A stretch of 64,000 nucleotides of DNA from Candidatus Hinthialibacter antarcticus (GTDB taxonomy: Bacteria; Hinthialibacterota; Hinthialibacteria; Hinthialibacterales; Hinthialibacteraceae): the NCBI GenBank assembly GCA_030765645.1, contig JAVCCE010000064.1, positions 1 to 64,000 of the forward strand, written 5' to 3'. Position numbers and translations under genes: made by a program. Positions 33,086 to 40,489 of this stretch are shown here, piece by piece. The notes beneath the pieces were generated by a model. The model was given only the letters and a program-made list of their open reading frames with translations. It had not been told where the DNA came from and made no database searches. Position 1 is the stretch's first letter, and each line of letters begins with the position of its first letter.

Positions 33086-34948
33086 CTAATACATGCTCCA
33101 ATTCGAGACCGAAGATTCACTGTCCAATCGGCGATCTAGATCAATGCGACCGTCGAGTATTCTCTCTAACACTGAAACCAGGTCGGCTACTTCCGGCGGC
33201 GCCATCGCGCCTTGTTCAACAAGAAGCGCTTGATCGCGATTCACCGTAATTTCATAAACATAACCGTCTGCAATCGGGACTTCTTTCGGATAATACGAAT
33301 CGAGAACACTGAAATCAATTGTCTCCATGATCTCGCTTAAGCGGTCAAAACTCTCTTGTGGAACGAGGCCTGAGCGGTTGTTTGCTTCGATGACAGAGTC
33401 ACTGGTAATCAATGCGCTGCGGTCCATATCAACAGTCAAATTTTGAACCCACCCGGTAAAGCCGCCGCTGCGTTGAAAGGTAATCCATTCCGAATTCGGC
33501 GGTGATTCATCCCCGCCAACGGTCAACGTCGCGCGATACATCATGATATTGTTCACAATGGCGTGAACTGGATATTTGCCTTCATCCAACGTCTGCGTTC
33601 CGATCCATTCACGAAACGGTTCTTCCACTTCAGGCTGTCCGCCGACAGGCGCCTCAATCTGCAATGCTGCGATCAAAGTCTCCGGTTCCGATTCTCCAAC
33701 CGAGAGGTCTTTCCGGGTAAATACATAACCCGGCGTTGGAAAGATTCCAACAGCGTAGACATCGAACGCTTCGCCCGGTCGGGGATTCGGCGGGAGCATT
33801 TCTATACCAAATTTGTATATAGGGAATTCCGGTTTTTCATCTTCACCGACAATCAATCGCGCTTCATAGAACAAGACATCATTCATAAACCCACGCAGAG
33901 GATGCGCCCCCGTCGGCAATGCGACCGTTCCGACTTCTTCTTTGAAGGGCATGGGGTCATGCGGCGCGATGCCTTCCAATGGCAACACCGTGAGGTTCAC
34001 AACCACATGCGCCGGAATCGAGCGCGTCATGTACATTGATTTTTCCGCAATGAAATACCCCGGCGACGGAAACACGCCTTCAACGAATACGGTGAATTCT
34101 TCTCCTGCTTCAGGATATTCTGGTTCAATCACGATTTTCACATCGGGAACCATTGGCTCAGGACGCGGTTGGACTTTTCCGCCGACATCAAAGGCGCCTT
34201 CAAAAAACACCACATCGTTGACCGTTCCAATCAACGGATGAACTCCTTCGCTCAGGACTGCTTTGCCCGCAATGACGCGAAATGGCGTGATGACTTGCGC
34301 ATCCGGCCCAGTCGGTTCGTCAACATAAATCCGCGCTGCAATTTGTTCCGGCAATGACTCCATAATATCGAGGCGCTGGTCAACAACCGTGTACCCCGCG
34401 CTGGGAAACGCGCCAATAATATAGAACGTGACTTCATCGCCCGGCGCAGGCATGACGGGGTCCATAGCGATCTGCAAATTGAATTGCGAGTAATCAATTG
34501 GCTCAGGCGTTCCTTCAGGGGCGACGCGGAATTTCTTTTGATCGCTTACGACACCGTTGATCGTCGCAATAGCCTCATACTGGCCTTCAGGCAGACCCGT
34601 TACTGTAATTTTCTCTTCAACGTCAATTAAAACTTGAATACCAACTTCGGAGGCTTTAATGACTTTGAATGGCAAAAAAACTCGCGTCACATCATTTTCA
34701 TCGTCGAAAACGATCTGCGCTTCATTCGGCGCGATGAACGCATAACTTCCGTCATCTAAATATCCCCGAACGGTGAATGTCACATCACCGCCTTCGACCG
34801 GAAACGCAGGCGTAACCTCAAGCGCGGGCCGATAAAAGGGGATGGTAGGTTCTGTCTCTTGGCTTTGGGCGAATGCCGCGCCCAGGCACACAACAAACAT
34901 CAACATTAAAAGTGCGATGACATTCAAATAATCAAAACGGTATTTCAT
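33086..34948 (-). CDS. Exported four-repeat protein with C-terminal emfourin-like domain
   Basis: A 620-residue protein with a signal peptide (about 1-28, ending AFAQ). Four repeats of about 100 residues lie near 40-143, 156-258, 270-370 and 378-479. Each opens with a P-x-P-GxxxTF pattern and a GxFPSxGY turn, and ends near NDVxFxxxxxVGG; they look Ig-like. Residues 488-600 contain ITFQRSGGFTGW, a polar loop and YVYEITVN, close to emfourin, the inhibitor of protealysin-type M4 peptidases. No M4 peptidase gene is nearby. Function is inferred only: a surface or periplasmic protein that may restrain a protease. Confidence 0.7.
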   Translation of the reverse strand: MKYRFDYLNVIALLMLMFVVCLGAAFAQSQETEPTIPFYRPALEVTPAFPVEGGDVTFTVRGYLDDGSYAFIAPNEAQIVFDDENDVTRVFLPFKVIKASEVGIQVLIDVEEKITVTGLPEGQYEAIATINGVVSDQKKFRVAPEGTPEPIDYSQFNLQIAMDPVMPAPGDEVTFYIIGAFPSAGYTVVDQRLDIMESLPEQIAARIYVDEPTGPDAQVITPFRVIAGKAVLSEGVHPLIGTVNDVVFFEGAFDVGGKVQPRPEPMVPDVKIVIEPEYPEAGEEFTVFVEGVFPSPGYFIAEKSMYMTRSIPAHVVVNLTVLPLEGIAPHDPMPFKEEVGTVALPTGAHPLRGFMNDVLFYEARLIVGEDEKPEFPIYKFGIEMLPPNPRPGEAFDVYAVGIFPTPGYVFTRKDLSVGESEPETLIAALQIEAPVGGQPEVEEPFREWIGTQTLDEGKYPVHAIVNNIMMYRATLTVGGDESPPNSEWITFQRSGGFTGWVQNLTVDMDRSALITSDSVIEANNRSGLVPQESFDRLSEIMETIDFSVLDSYYPKEVPIADGYVYEITVNRDQALLVEQGAMAPPEVADLVSVLERILDGRIDLDRRLDSESSVSNWSMY

Positions 34949-35152
34949 CTACAGCGCCTCCAGTAAAAAAAATGCCTTCTACTTAGTTGTATCGCAGCCA
35001 GACGTATATCTTTCATTTTTTTTCTATCATTTGTAATTCATATTTCACATACGCTTTTTCGTCTCTATGATATTGTCACGCCAAACTGCAGAACAACATT
35101 GAATTGTGAGAGCGAGTGTCAAAATATGTGCGTAAAGTACGACCGCAAGGCT
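34949..35152. other. Upstream region of the repeat/emfourin-like gene
   Basis: Part of a 580-bp gene-free region that also includes the MITE-like copy and the sigma-gene leader (35315-35527). No gene, RNA or clear promoter is recognised. Confidence 0.45.
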
Positions 35153-35314
35153 CAATGTCATTGACTTAAGGGGTGGCAAGGGCAAGGCTGAATCAAATGA
35201 AGCCAGCCCTTGAAATATTGTTTGAATGCATCGTTTTGTTTATGCTGTTTTGAGATCCCCCCTGGCGCTTTCAGCGCCGTCCCCCCTTAAAAAAGGGGGC
35301 TGGTAATGACATTG
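35153..35314. repeat. MITE-like repeat, copy 2
   Basis: CAATGTCATTGACTTAAG at 35153-35170 is the left terminal repeat. The body matches 1-135 closely, including the GGCGCTTTCAGCGCC palindrome and the C-run/G-run hairpin near 35268-35299. The right end AATGACATTG (35305-35314) is a shortened form of the 18-bp right end seen in copy 1. It sits between two divergent genes. It has no open reading frame, so mobility would depend on an outside transposase. Confidence 0.78.
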
Positions 35315-35527
35315 CCGCAGGGGCATAGCGATAGATATAGTTACAGGAACTCAATCCGCACATAATTCTGGCAACCACTATAAAATAAATGAAACAGACT
35401 CTAGCGAAGCAGATAGTTAATAGATAAGCACACTTAGCGGGGGAGCCAGCGACGCGATCATGCGCGAACGCCCCTCATCAGTTTGCTTGACTCGCGACCT
35501 GCGCTTCCGGGGCTCGTATTCAACTGG

Positions 35528-36133
35528 ATGGAATTGGTGGACGGAATCGGAAGCGACCGGGAACGGGAAATCTCACAAGGATTTCAACGCGGCGAGGCTT
35601 GGGCCTTTGAAGCCGCCGCGAGAACCTATTTCAAAACCATGGTCCATTTTGTCACGCATCTTAACCATAACCGCGACCGCGCCGTTGACTTGGTGCAGGA
35701 GGCCTTCTTTTTGGCCTGCCGCGCCCATCATCAAGTCGATCCAACCAGACCGCTGGGGCCGTGGTTATTTCAAATTGCCAGGAATATGGCCTACAAAGAA
35801 CACAATCGGTTGAAACGCCAGCCAGTCGTCTCAATGGATGAACCCAACGAAGCGGGCAATCCGTACGATCCGCCCGCCGATACGCCCGATCCACGCAACG
35901 CCACCGAAGAGCGCGAAGTTCTCAGCGTGATTAAGAAACTGGTTGATCGCATCAAACCAAAATACCGGGATGTGTTGATCCTTCGCATTATGGAAGGACT
36001 GCCCAGCGATCAGGTTTCACGCTTGTTAAAAATTCCGGTTCCAACAGTCAACACTCGAACCCATCGTGCATTGCAACATCTTCGCAAACTCGCGCGTATT
36101 GAAGGCGTGCGTGAGGAAGAGTGGTTTTCATGA
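35528..36133 (+). CDS. ECF-type sigma-70 factor
   Basis: A protein of about 201 residues. Region 2 runs over about 25-100, with DLVQEAFFLACRAHH and GPWLFQIARNMAYKEHNR. Region 4 is at about 135-190, with KPKYRDVLILRIMEGLPSDQ and a helix-turn-helix ending NTRTHRALQHLRK. A longer frame opens at a TTG at 35483; the ATG at 35528 is preferred, though no good ribosome binding site is seen. Its stop overlaps the anti-sigma start (ATGA). It should direct a small regulon when released by the FecR-like protein. Confidence 0.88.
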   Translation: MELVDGIGSDREREISQGFQRGEAWAFEAAARTYFKTMVHFVTHLNHNRDRAVDLVQEAFFLACRAHHQVDPTRPLGPWLFQIARNMAYKEHNRLKRQPVVSMDEPNEAGNPYDPPADTPDPRNATEEREVLSVIKKLVDRIKPKYRDVLILRIMEGLPSDQVSRLLKIPVPTVNTRTHRALQHLRKLARIEGVREEEWFS

Positions 36134-37074
36134 TTGATAAACGCTTGATGAATGAAATGGTTGAGTGGAAATTAGACCACCCCGGCGCCGAATTGCCGCC
36201 GCATTATCAAAATGCCTTGAATGAATCAGAAGAACTTTTCGAAGAGTGGAAACGCACCCAAGGCTGGCTGCAGGCGCTGCATCAACCCGAAACCTGGGAG
36301 CCGGAAGACAATTTCTTCCAATCACTCACTCAAAACGCTGTCCGTGAGAAGCGCCGCGCCGCATTGTCTGACTCAACCCGGCGCGAACTGGCTCTCGACA
36401 AGGTCGCCGGCGAATGGTTTAACGCCGTGTTTAGCTGGCGCAAGGTTGTTACGGTTGCAATCGTCGCTGCGCTTTTGTTCCCTACCCTCTACGTTTCGAT
36501 CAACACGTACAATAACATTGGCGCCGTACAATACACCGCCGGGGCCGTAATGCTCGAGTCCAGCGGCGCCCCGACCATACAACGCCAAACCACCGTCAAA
36601 CGCGGCCAGACCATTCAAACCACGACCGAATCTCAAACGATTGTCGAATTAGACAACGGCGTCATCGCTTATGTAGACGCCCGCAGCCGACTGACCTTGC
36701 TGAGTCCTAAAAAAGTCGCTTTACACGTTGGCCGCGTCTATTTTGACGTACCCAAAGGCGGAAAAGGCTTTGAAGTCGCTCTGCCGCATGGCGAGGTGAG
36801 AGTTTTAGGGACGGCGTTCTCCATTGAAATTAGTCCAGAATCCAGCGAAGTGATGGTTGCCCGCGGCGTGGTTGAGGTCGCAAATCAACAAGAGAAAGTC
36901 ATGGTTCGGCAGGGATATCAAAGTTCACTCGCCAAAAGCGGCTTGCTTCCAATCCAAAGATATCGAGACAACAAGCAGTTTCAATGGGCGAACGATTTAC
37001 ATCAGGACTGGGACAAAGAAGAAATGAAGCGCTACTTCCCCTCCCTGGCGGCGCCAGAGAAAGACAAGCGATGA
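36130..37074 (+). CDS. FecR-domain anti-sigma-like membrane protein
   Basis: A 314-residue protein. An N-terminal cytoplasmic helical region of about 100 residues is followed by one membrane helix (VVTVAIVAALLFPTLYVS, about 104-121). A periplasmic FecR domain follows, with TTTESQTIVELDNGVIAYV, SRLTLLSPKKVALHVGRVYFDV and VRVLGTAFSIEI. It resembles the FecR/PupR sensors that hold an ECF sigma factor. The start at 36130 overlaps the sigma stop by 4 bp, and its own stop overlaps the next start, so the three genes are coupled. No TonB receptor is adjacent. Confidence 0.88.
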   Translation: MIDKRLMNEMVEWKLDHPGAELPPHYQNALNESEELFEEWKRTQGWLQALHQPETWEPEDNFFQSLTQNAVREKRRAALSDSTRRELALDKVAGEWFNAVFSWRKVVTVAIVAALLFPTLYVSINTYNNIGAVQYTAGAVMLESSGAPTIQRQTTVKRGQTIQTTTESQTIVELDNGVIAYVDARSRLTLLSPKKVALHVGRVYFDVPKGGKGFEVALPHGEVRVLGTAFSIEISPESSEVMVARGVVEVANQQEKVMVRQGYQSSLAKSGLLPIQRYRDNKQFQWANDLHQDWDKEEMKRYFPSLAAPEKDKR

Positions 37075-37715
37075 AACACCGTCAAGCATTCACCCTTGTC
37101 GAGCTGCTTGTTGTCGTTGCAATCATCGGCATCTTATCATCAATTGCGCTGCCAAATTATCGCAATGCAACCATCAAGAGCCATGTGGTTAAGGCGAAAA
37201 TGGATTTGCGCACTCTAAGCGTTGGGTTGGAAAGTTATCGCCTTGACAATAGTCGCTTTCCAAGAAAAAACAGTGATGTCCTTTTTTTCACATACTATTT
37301 AATGCCCGACCTGACGACTCCGGTTGCATACGTAAATAATCCAAGCGTAATCGACCCATTCGGACCGGTTGAAGAGTATGAGGAAGTACGATTGGCGCCA
37401 CCCGGTCTTGAAGATGAAGGATTTTCCGCTAAAAACCAACCACTCATCAAAAACTCCTATACTTACACACCTTACGTGAGTTTGTCTCGATTGCATGGAA
37501 GGCCGGAATTGCGCCGTGAGGGCTTCGCTTTGGTCAGTGTGGGGCCAGATCGGCAAGATTCGTATATGGTTGATTTTCCGTTCCCGCAGTATTATCGCTT
37601 TCCGGGCGAGACGGTTAGAGATTCTATCTATAATCCCAGCAACGGATTAGAGAGTTTTGGCGATATTGGTTATTTTGGCGGCGACATCCGCGCCTCAGGC
37701 CTCATTGGCGGTTAA
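37071..37715 (+). CDS. Type II/IVa-type pseudopilin with long C-terminal domain
   Basis: A 214-residue prepilin. The leader MKHRQA is followed by FTLVELLVVVAIIGILSS, the type IVa/type II signature. The residue before F is Ala rather than the usual Gly, which PilD-type peptidases may cleave more poorly. VSVGPDRQDSY near residue 160 and the final YFGGDIRASG resemble GspG-like endings. It is the third gene of the sigma/anti-sigma operon (ATGA overlap). The TadV peptidase of this window is not the expected processing enzyme; a PilD homologue must lie elsewhere. Confidence 0.85.
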   Translation: MKHRQAFTLVELLVVVAIIGILSSIALPNYRNATIKSHVVKAKMDLRTLSVGLESYRLDNSRFPRKNSDVLFFTYYLMPDLTTPVAYVNNPSVIDPFGPVEEYEEVRLAPPGLEDEGFSAKNQPLIKNSYTYTPYVSLSRLHGRPELRREGFALVSVGPDRQDSYMVDFPFPQYYRFPGETVRDSIYNPSNGLESFGDIGYFGGDIRASGLIGG

Positions 37716-37740
37716 GTGAAAAGAGATAGAACCTTGATCC

Positions 37741-39519
37741 TCAATTAACTTTTCTAACGATAACTGCCTTCAAATCCATCACTTGCTCGCCTGTCTTTGA
37801 TAAGGCTTTTACCGAAAGTTTTGTTCGCCCTGGCTTTAGTTGAACCGCGCCAACCCGAAGCGGCTGCCATTCTTTTTCATAGACCTCTTTTCGAGGAACC
37901 AGATCAGGGCTAGGGATATGCGGCGGATTATGCGCTTTGGTGATTTTCCCTTTGATGATTTTCCCGCCAATTTCAACCTGAAACTCACTACCAATATTTG
38001 ACTTATCACATATATACTCAAGTGAGATTTCATAGTTACCTTGAGAGACAACTTCAACATCCCAATAGGGATAAGCCGTAACATCCGTCCAATTGGTAAT
38101 ATAATCATTCGCCCAGCCGTTGCTGCCCAGATAGCTGATTCCCTCTTTTGATGGAGGAGAAAGCAACGCCTCATGGCCTGGCATAACAACCTCATTCATT
38201 TCAGGATAACCGATTGAGATTGCGTCCGGTTCCAGGTTTCGGGCGGTGACATCCTGATACCATTTTTGATAAGCACTCTGGTATTGCTTTAATTTATCGG
38301 GATATTGTTCCGCAACATTTTGTTTCTGTTGAGGATCCGCCTTCATATCATATAAACGCCAGGAACCATTTCTCTCACAAGTTGCAAGCCAACGATCATG
38401 CCGAACCGAACCTCGACCGCCCCACGTGTGGAAGAGCATACGGTCAAGCGGTTGGTTGGAATTTTCCGTAATCCAACCAGATAGATCACTACCGTCTATA
38501 GACTTAGAGAGATTCGCCTCAACGCCGCAGAGAGCCGCCAAAGTCGGTAGCATATCAATATGGGCGGATTGGTGAGGGATGCGCGTCCCAGCCTTGATCT
38601 TGCCCGGCCATCGGATAAAACACGGCACACGGACGCCGCCCTCATCAACGCTCCCCTTGCGGCCCCGCATTCCACCATTGTAGCGGTCGCTGTTAGGCCC
38701 ATTGTCCGTCATAAAAATAACGATGGTATCCTCGCTCAGGTTTTGGTCGTCCAAGCAATCGAGCAGCCGCTTAATGTTATCATCGAGATTCTCACACATG
38801 GCATAAGCGCATGCTGTAGTGTCGTCAAGTCTTTTTGCTTTATACTTATTAAAATACTGAGCTGGAACCTGCCAGGGAGAATGAGGAGCGTTGTAGGGAA
38901 CATAGCAGAAAAATGGCTTATCTTTGTTTGAGACAATGAACCTCTGCGCCTCATCTGTCAGCACGTCGCTGATGAACCCTTTGGTCTTCTCATATTTTCC
39001 ATTGCGCTCAAGCGTCGTATCAAAGTAGTTGTTCCAATGCCCGGCGCAGAACCCGAAAAATTCATCGAATCCCTGTCCGTTGGGGTGCTGGGGATAATGG
39101 GCGCCGTTATGCCACTTGCCAAAACATCCAGTGGTATAGCCTGCCTTCTGGAAAACTTCCGCGAGGGTCGTTTCATCAGCATCCATGGTTTCGAGGTTGC
39201 GCGTAACGCCGGTGACGCCCGTACGAATGTGATATCGGCCCGTCAGCAGGCTAGCACGGGTTGGCGCACATACTGGACTGACATAGAAGCGCTCAAACCG
39301 CGCCCCATCCGCAGCGAGACTGTCCATTGTGGGAGTATCAATCTGGGGGTTGCCATGTGAACGCACGTCGCCCCAGCCCTGGTCATCGGTGATAATCAGC
39401 AGCACATTCGGCTTCCGAGAATGACTAGCAGCAAGCGCACTCCAAGGCGACGTACATACAGCCGCACCCAGAGCCGTCGAAGCGATAAATTGGCGGCGTG
39501 AGACAGGTAGATTGTTCAT
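37741..39519 (-). CDS. Tat-exported formylglycine sulfatase
   Basis: A 592-residue arylsulfatase-family protein. SRRQFIASTALGAA at residues 7-20 is a Tat signal. IITDDQGWGD gives the calcium-binding Asp pair, CAPTR at 84-88 contains the Cys converted to formylglycine, and GKWHNG near 132 gives catalytic Lys-His. The C-terminal 100 residues after the sulfatase fold are a beta-rich add-on. Its substrate is likely a sulfated polysaccharide. Its start lies inside a hairpin (39520-39558) that buries the ribosome binding site. No formylglycine-generating enzyme is in the window. Confidence 0.94.
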   Translation of the reverse strand: MNNLPVSRRQFIASTALGAAVCTSPWSALAASHSRKPNVLLIITDDQGWGDVRSHGNPQIDTPTMDSLAADGARFERFYVSPVCAPTRASLLTGRYHIRTGVTGVTRNLETMDADETTLAEVFQKAGYTTGCFGKWHNGAHYPQHPNGQGFDEFFGFCAGHWNNYFDTTLERNGKYEKTKGFISDVLTDEAQRFIVSNKDKPFFCYVPYNAPHSPWQVPAQYFNKYKAKRLDDTTACAYAMCENLDDNIKRLLDCLDDQNLSEDTIVIFMTDNGPNSDRYNGGMRGRKGSVDEGGVRVPCFIRWPGKIKAGTRIPHQSAHIDMLPTLAALCGVEANLSKSIDGSDLSGWITENSNQPLDRMLFHTWGGRGSVRHDRWLATCERNGSWRLYDMKADPQQKQNVAEQYPDKLKQYQSAYQKWYQDVTARNLEPDAISIGYPEMNEVVMPGHEALLSPPSKEGISYLGSNGWANDYITNWTDVTAYPYWDVEVVSQGNYEISLEYICDKSNIGSEFQVEIGGKIIKGKITKAHNPPHIPSPDLVPRKEVYEKEWQPLRVGAVQLKPGRTKLSVKALSKTGEQVMDLKAVIVRKVN

Positions 39520-39558
39520 GGCGTTCCCTCCAAAAGCCTATTTTCTCAAGGGAACGCC
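39520..39558 (-). promoter_or_regulatory. Hairpin covering the ribosome binding site of the sulfatase
   Basis: On the minus strand GGCGTTCCCT (39558-39549) pairs perfectly with AGGGAACGCC (39529-39520), which ends at the ATG of the sulfatase at 39519. The AGGGA Shine-Dalgarno lies inside the 3' arm, so the folded form should block initiation. It also lies downstream of the orphan flp gene without a T-run, so it is a poor intrinsic terminator. A role in translation control is inference. Confidence 0.6.
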
Positions 39559-39580
39559 GATTCGACAAGCCGTGCAGCGT

Positions 39581-39769
39581 TTAGCTGGTCGGCAAGCCTG
39601 TAATGGTTGGGGCCGCGCCGTTAAACCACCCCGCGACGGCGCCGCCGAAGGCGGTGACTGCGCCGATGCACGAGATGATAATCAACGCTACGACAACCGC
39701 GTATTCGACCGCAGTCGGGCCGTCGTCATCATTCAAAAAAACTTGTGCGGATTGAAGAAATGCGTTCAT
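39581..39769 (-). CDS. Orphan Flp family pilin paralogue
   Basis: A 62-residue prepilin of the same length as the pilin at 31274. It shares the DGPTAVEYAVVVALII core, the WFNG stretch and the ITGLPTS ending. It lies outside the Tad operon, 61 bp upstream of a sulfatase gene on the same strand. GGAGAGGG upstream fits the ATG at 39769. The sulfatase may be carried on its transcript. It could be a minor pilin or an alternative fibre subunit. Confidence 0.88.
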   Translation of the reverse strand: MNAFLQSAQVFLNDDDGPTAVEYAVVVALIIISCIGAVTAFGGAVAGWFNGAAPTITGLPTS

Positions 39770-39977
39770 TTTGCCCTCTCCACTTCTTAATAGACTTATC
39801 AAGGAATTATTATTCATGATTTATTACCCCTTATATTAAAGGATAATGTTAATAATATCACATTTACCTTCTTCAGTAAACAATATTTAGGGATTATGCG
39901 AAAAAATGTCAGAAAACGATGCAATAGTTCATTGCATCCGAATGAATGGTTCACTTCGCAAGCAGGAAAGTTCGACT

Positions 39978-40223
39978 TCAGTCTTCGTTTTTGTTGTAGC
40001 GAATCTTCTCTGCGAACAGGTCGAGGTGCCCGCATTGCGGGCAGCGCATGGCTTTGATTGGTATTGTTTTATCAGAACTCACTTTGATTGTGTACAACCA
40101 CCCTGGTTCAGGTTTTCCTGGATGCCAAGAGTTAGCAAAAGTGTCGCCCATACTCATATCGACAACGAATCCTTGTTCTTTTTCCACATCGCAAAAAGGG
40201 CATTTGATCGACTTCGTATCCAT
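39978..40223 (-). CDS. Small zinc-ribbon protein (DUF6487-like)
   Basis: An 81-residue protein with Cys8-x2-Cys11 near the start and Cys61-x2-Cys64 near the end, forming one zinc ribbon around a WYTIKV-type beta core. Similar small proteins occur widely and have no known function. AGGAGG lies before the ATG, directly after a terminator-like hairpin (40241-40275). It is probably transcribed from a promoter close to this hairpin or by readthrough. Confidence 0.75.
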   Translation of the reverse strand: MDTKSIKCPFCDVEKEQGFVVDMSMGDTFANSWHPGKPEPGWLYTIKVSSDKTIPIKAMRCPQCGHLDLFAEKIRYNKNED

Positions 40224-40240
40224 TTTATCCTCCTGAGATG

Positions 40241-40275
40241 AAAAAAGGCGTAAGCCTATTGCAATCGCTTACGCC
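40241..40275 (-). terminator. Terminator-like hairpin directly before the zinc-ribbon gene
   Basis: On the minus strand GGCGTAAGC and GCTTACGCC (40275-40267 and 40255-40247) form a 9-bp stem followed by six T, then AGGAGG and the start of the gene at 40223. It would end transcription from the oxidoreductase gene at 40490, or act as an attenuator. Confidence 0.7.
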
Positions 40276-40306
40276 TAATAGAAGCCACCTCAAAAATACT
40301 TGATTG

Positions 40307-40398
40307 TTCGCTGCGTGTGGCATGGGTGCAACTCTGCTTGCTTCAGTGCGGGCTTTCAGGCCCTTATGCACAGGCGCTCCCAGAGTTGCACCCATGCC
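40307..40398 (-). repeat. Palindromic dispersed element, copy 2
   Basis: Bases 40319-40398 have inverted ends (GGCATGGGTGCAACTCTG and CAGAGTTGCACCCATGCC). In reverse complement they match 222-305 through the interior (GCGCCTGTGCATAAGGGCCT, then GAAAGCCCGCAC). The flanking TTCGCTGCGTGTGGCATGGG (40307-40326) is shared with the 70-bp repeats at 11954 and 63275, linking the two families. Confidence 0.75.
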
Positions 40399-40489
40399 AA
40401 AATTGGTTTGCAATTTTTGATATGCTGAAAGCCTTTTTCGTAATCATTGATTGTGAGATGGCTTCTAATACGAAATATTCAGCCCAACC

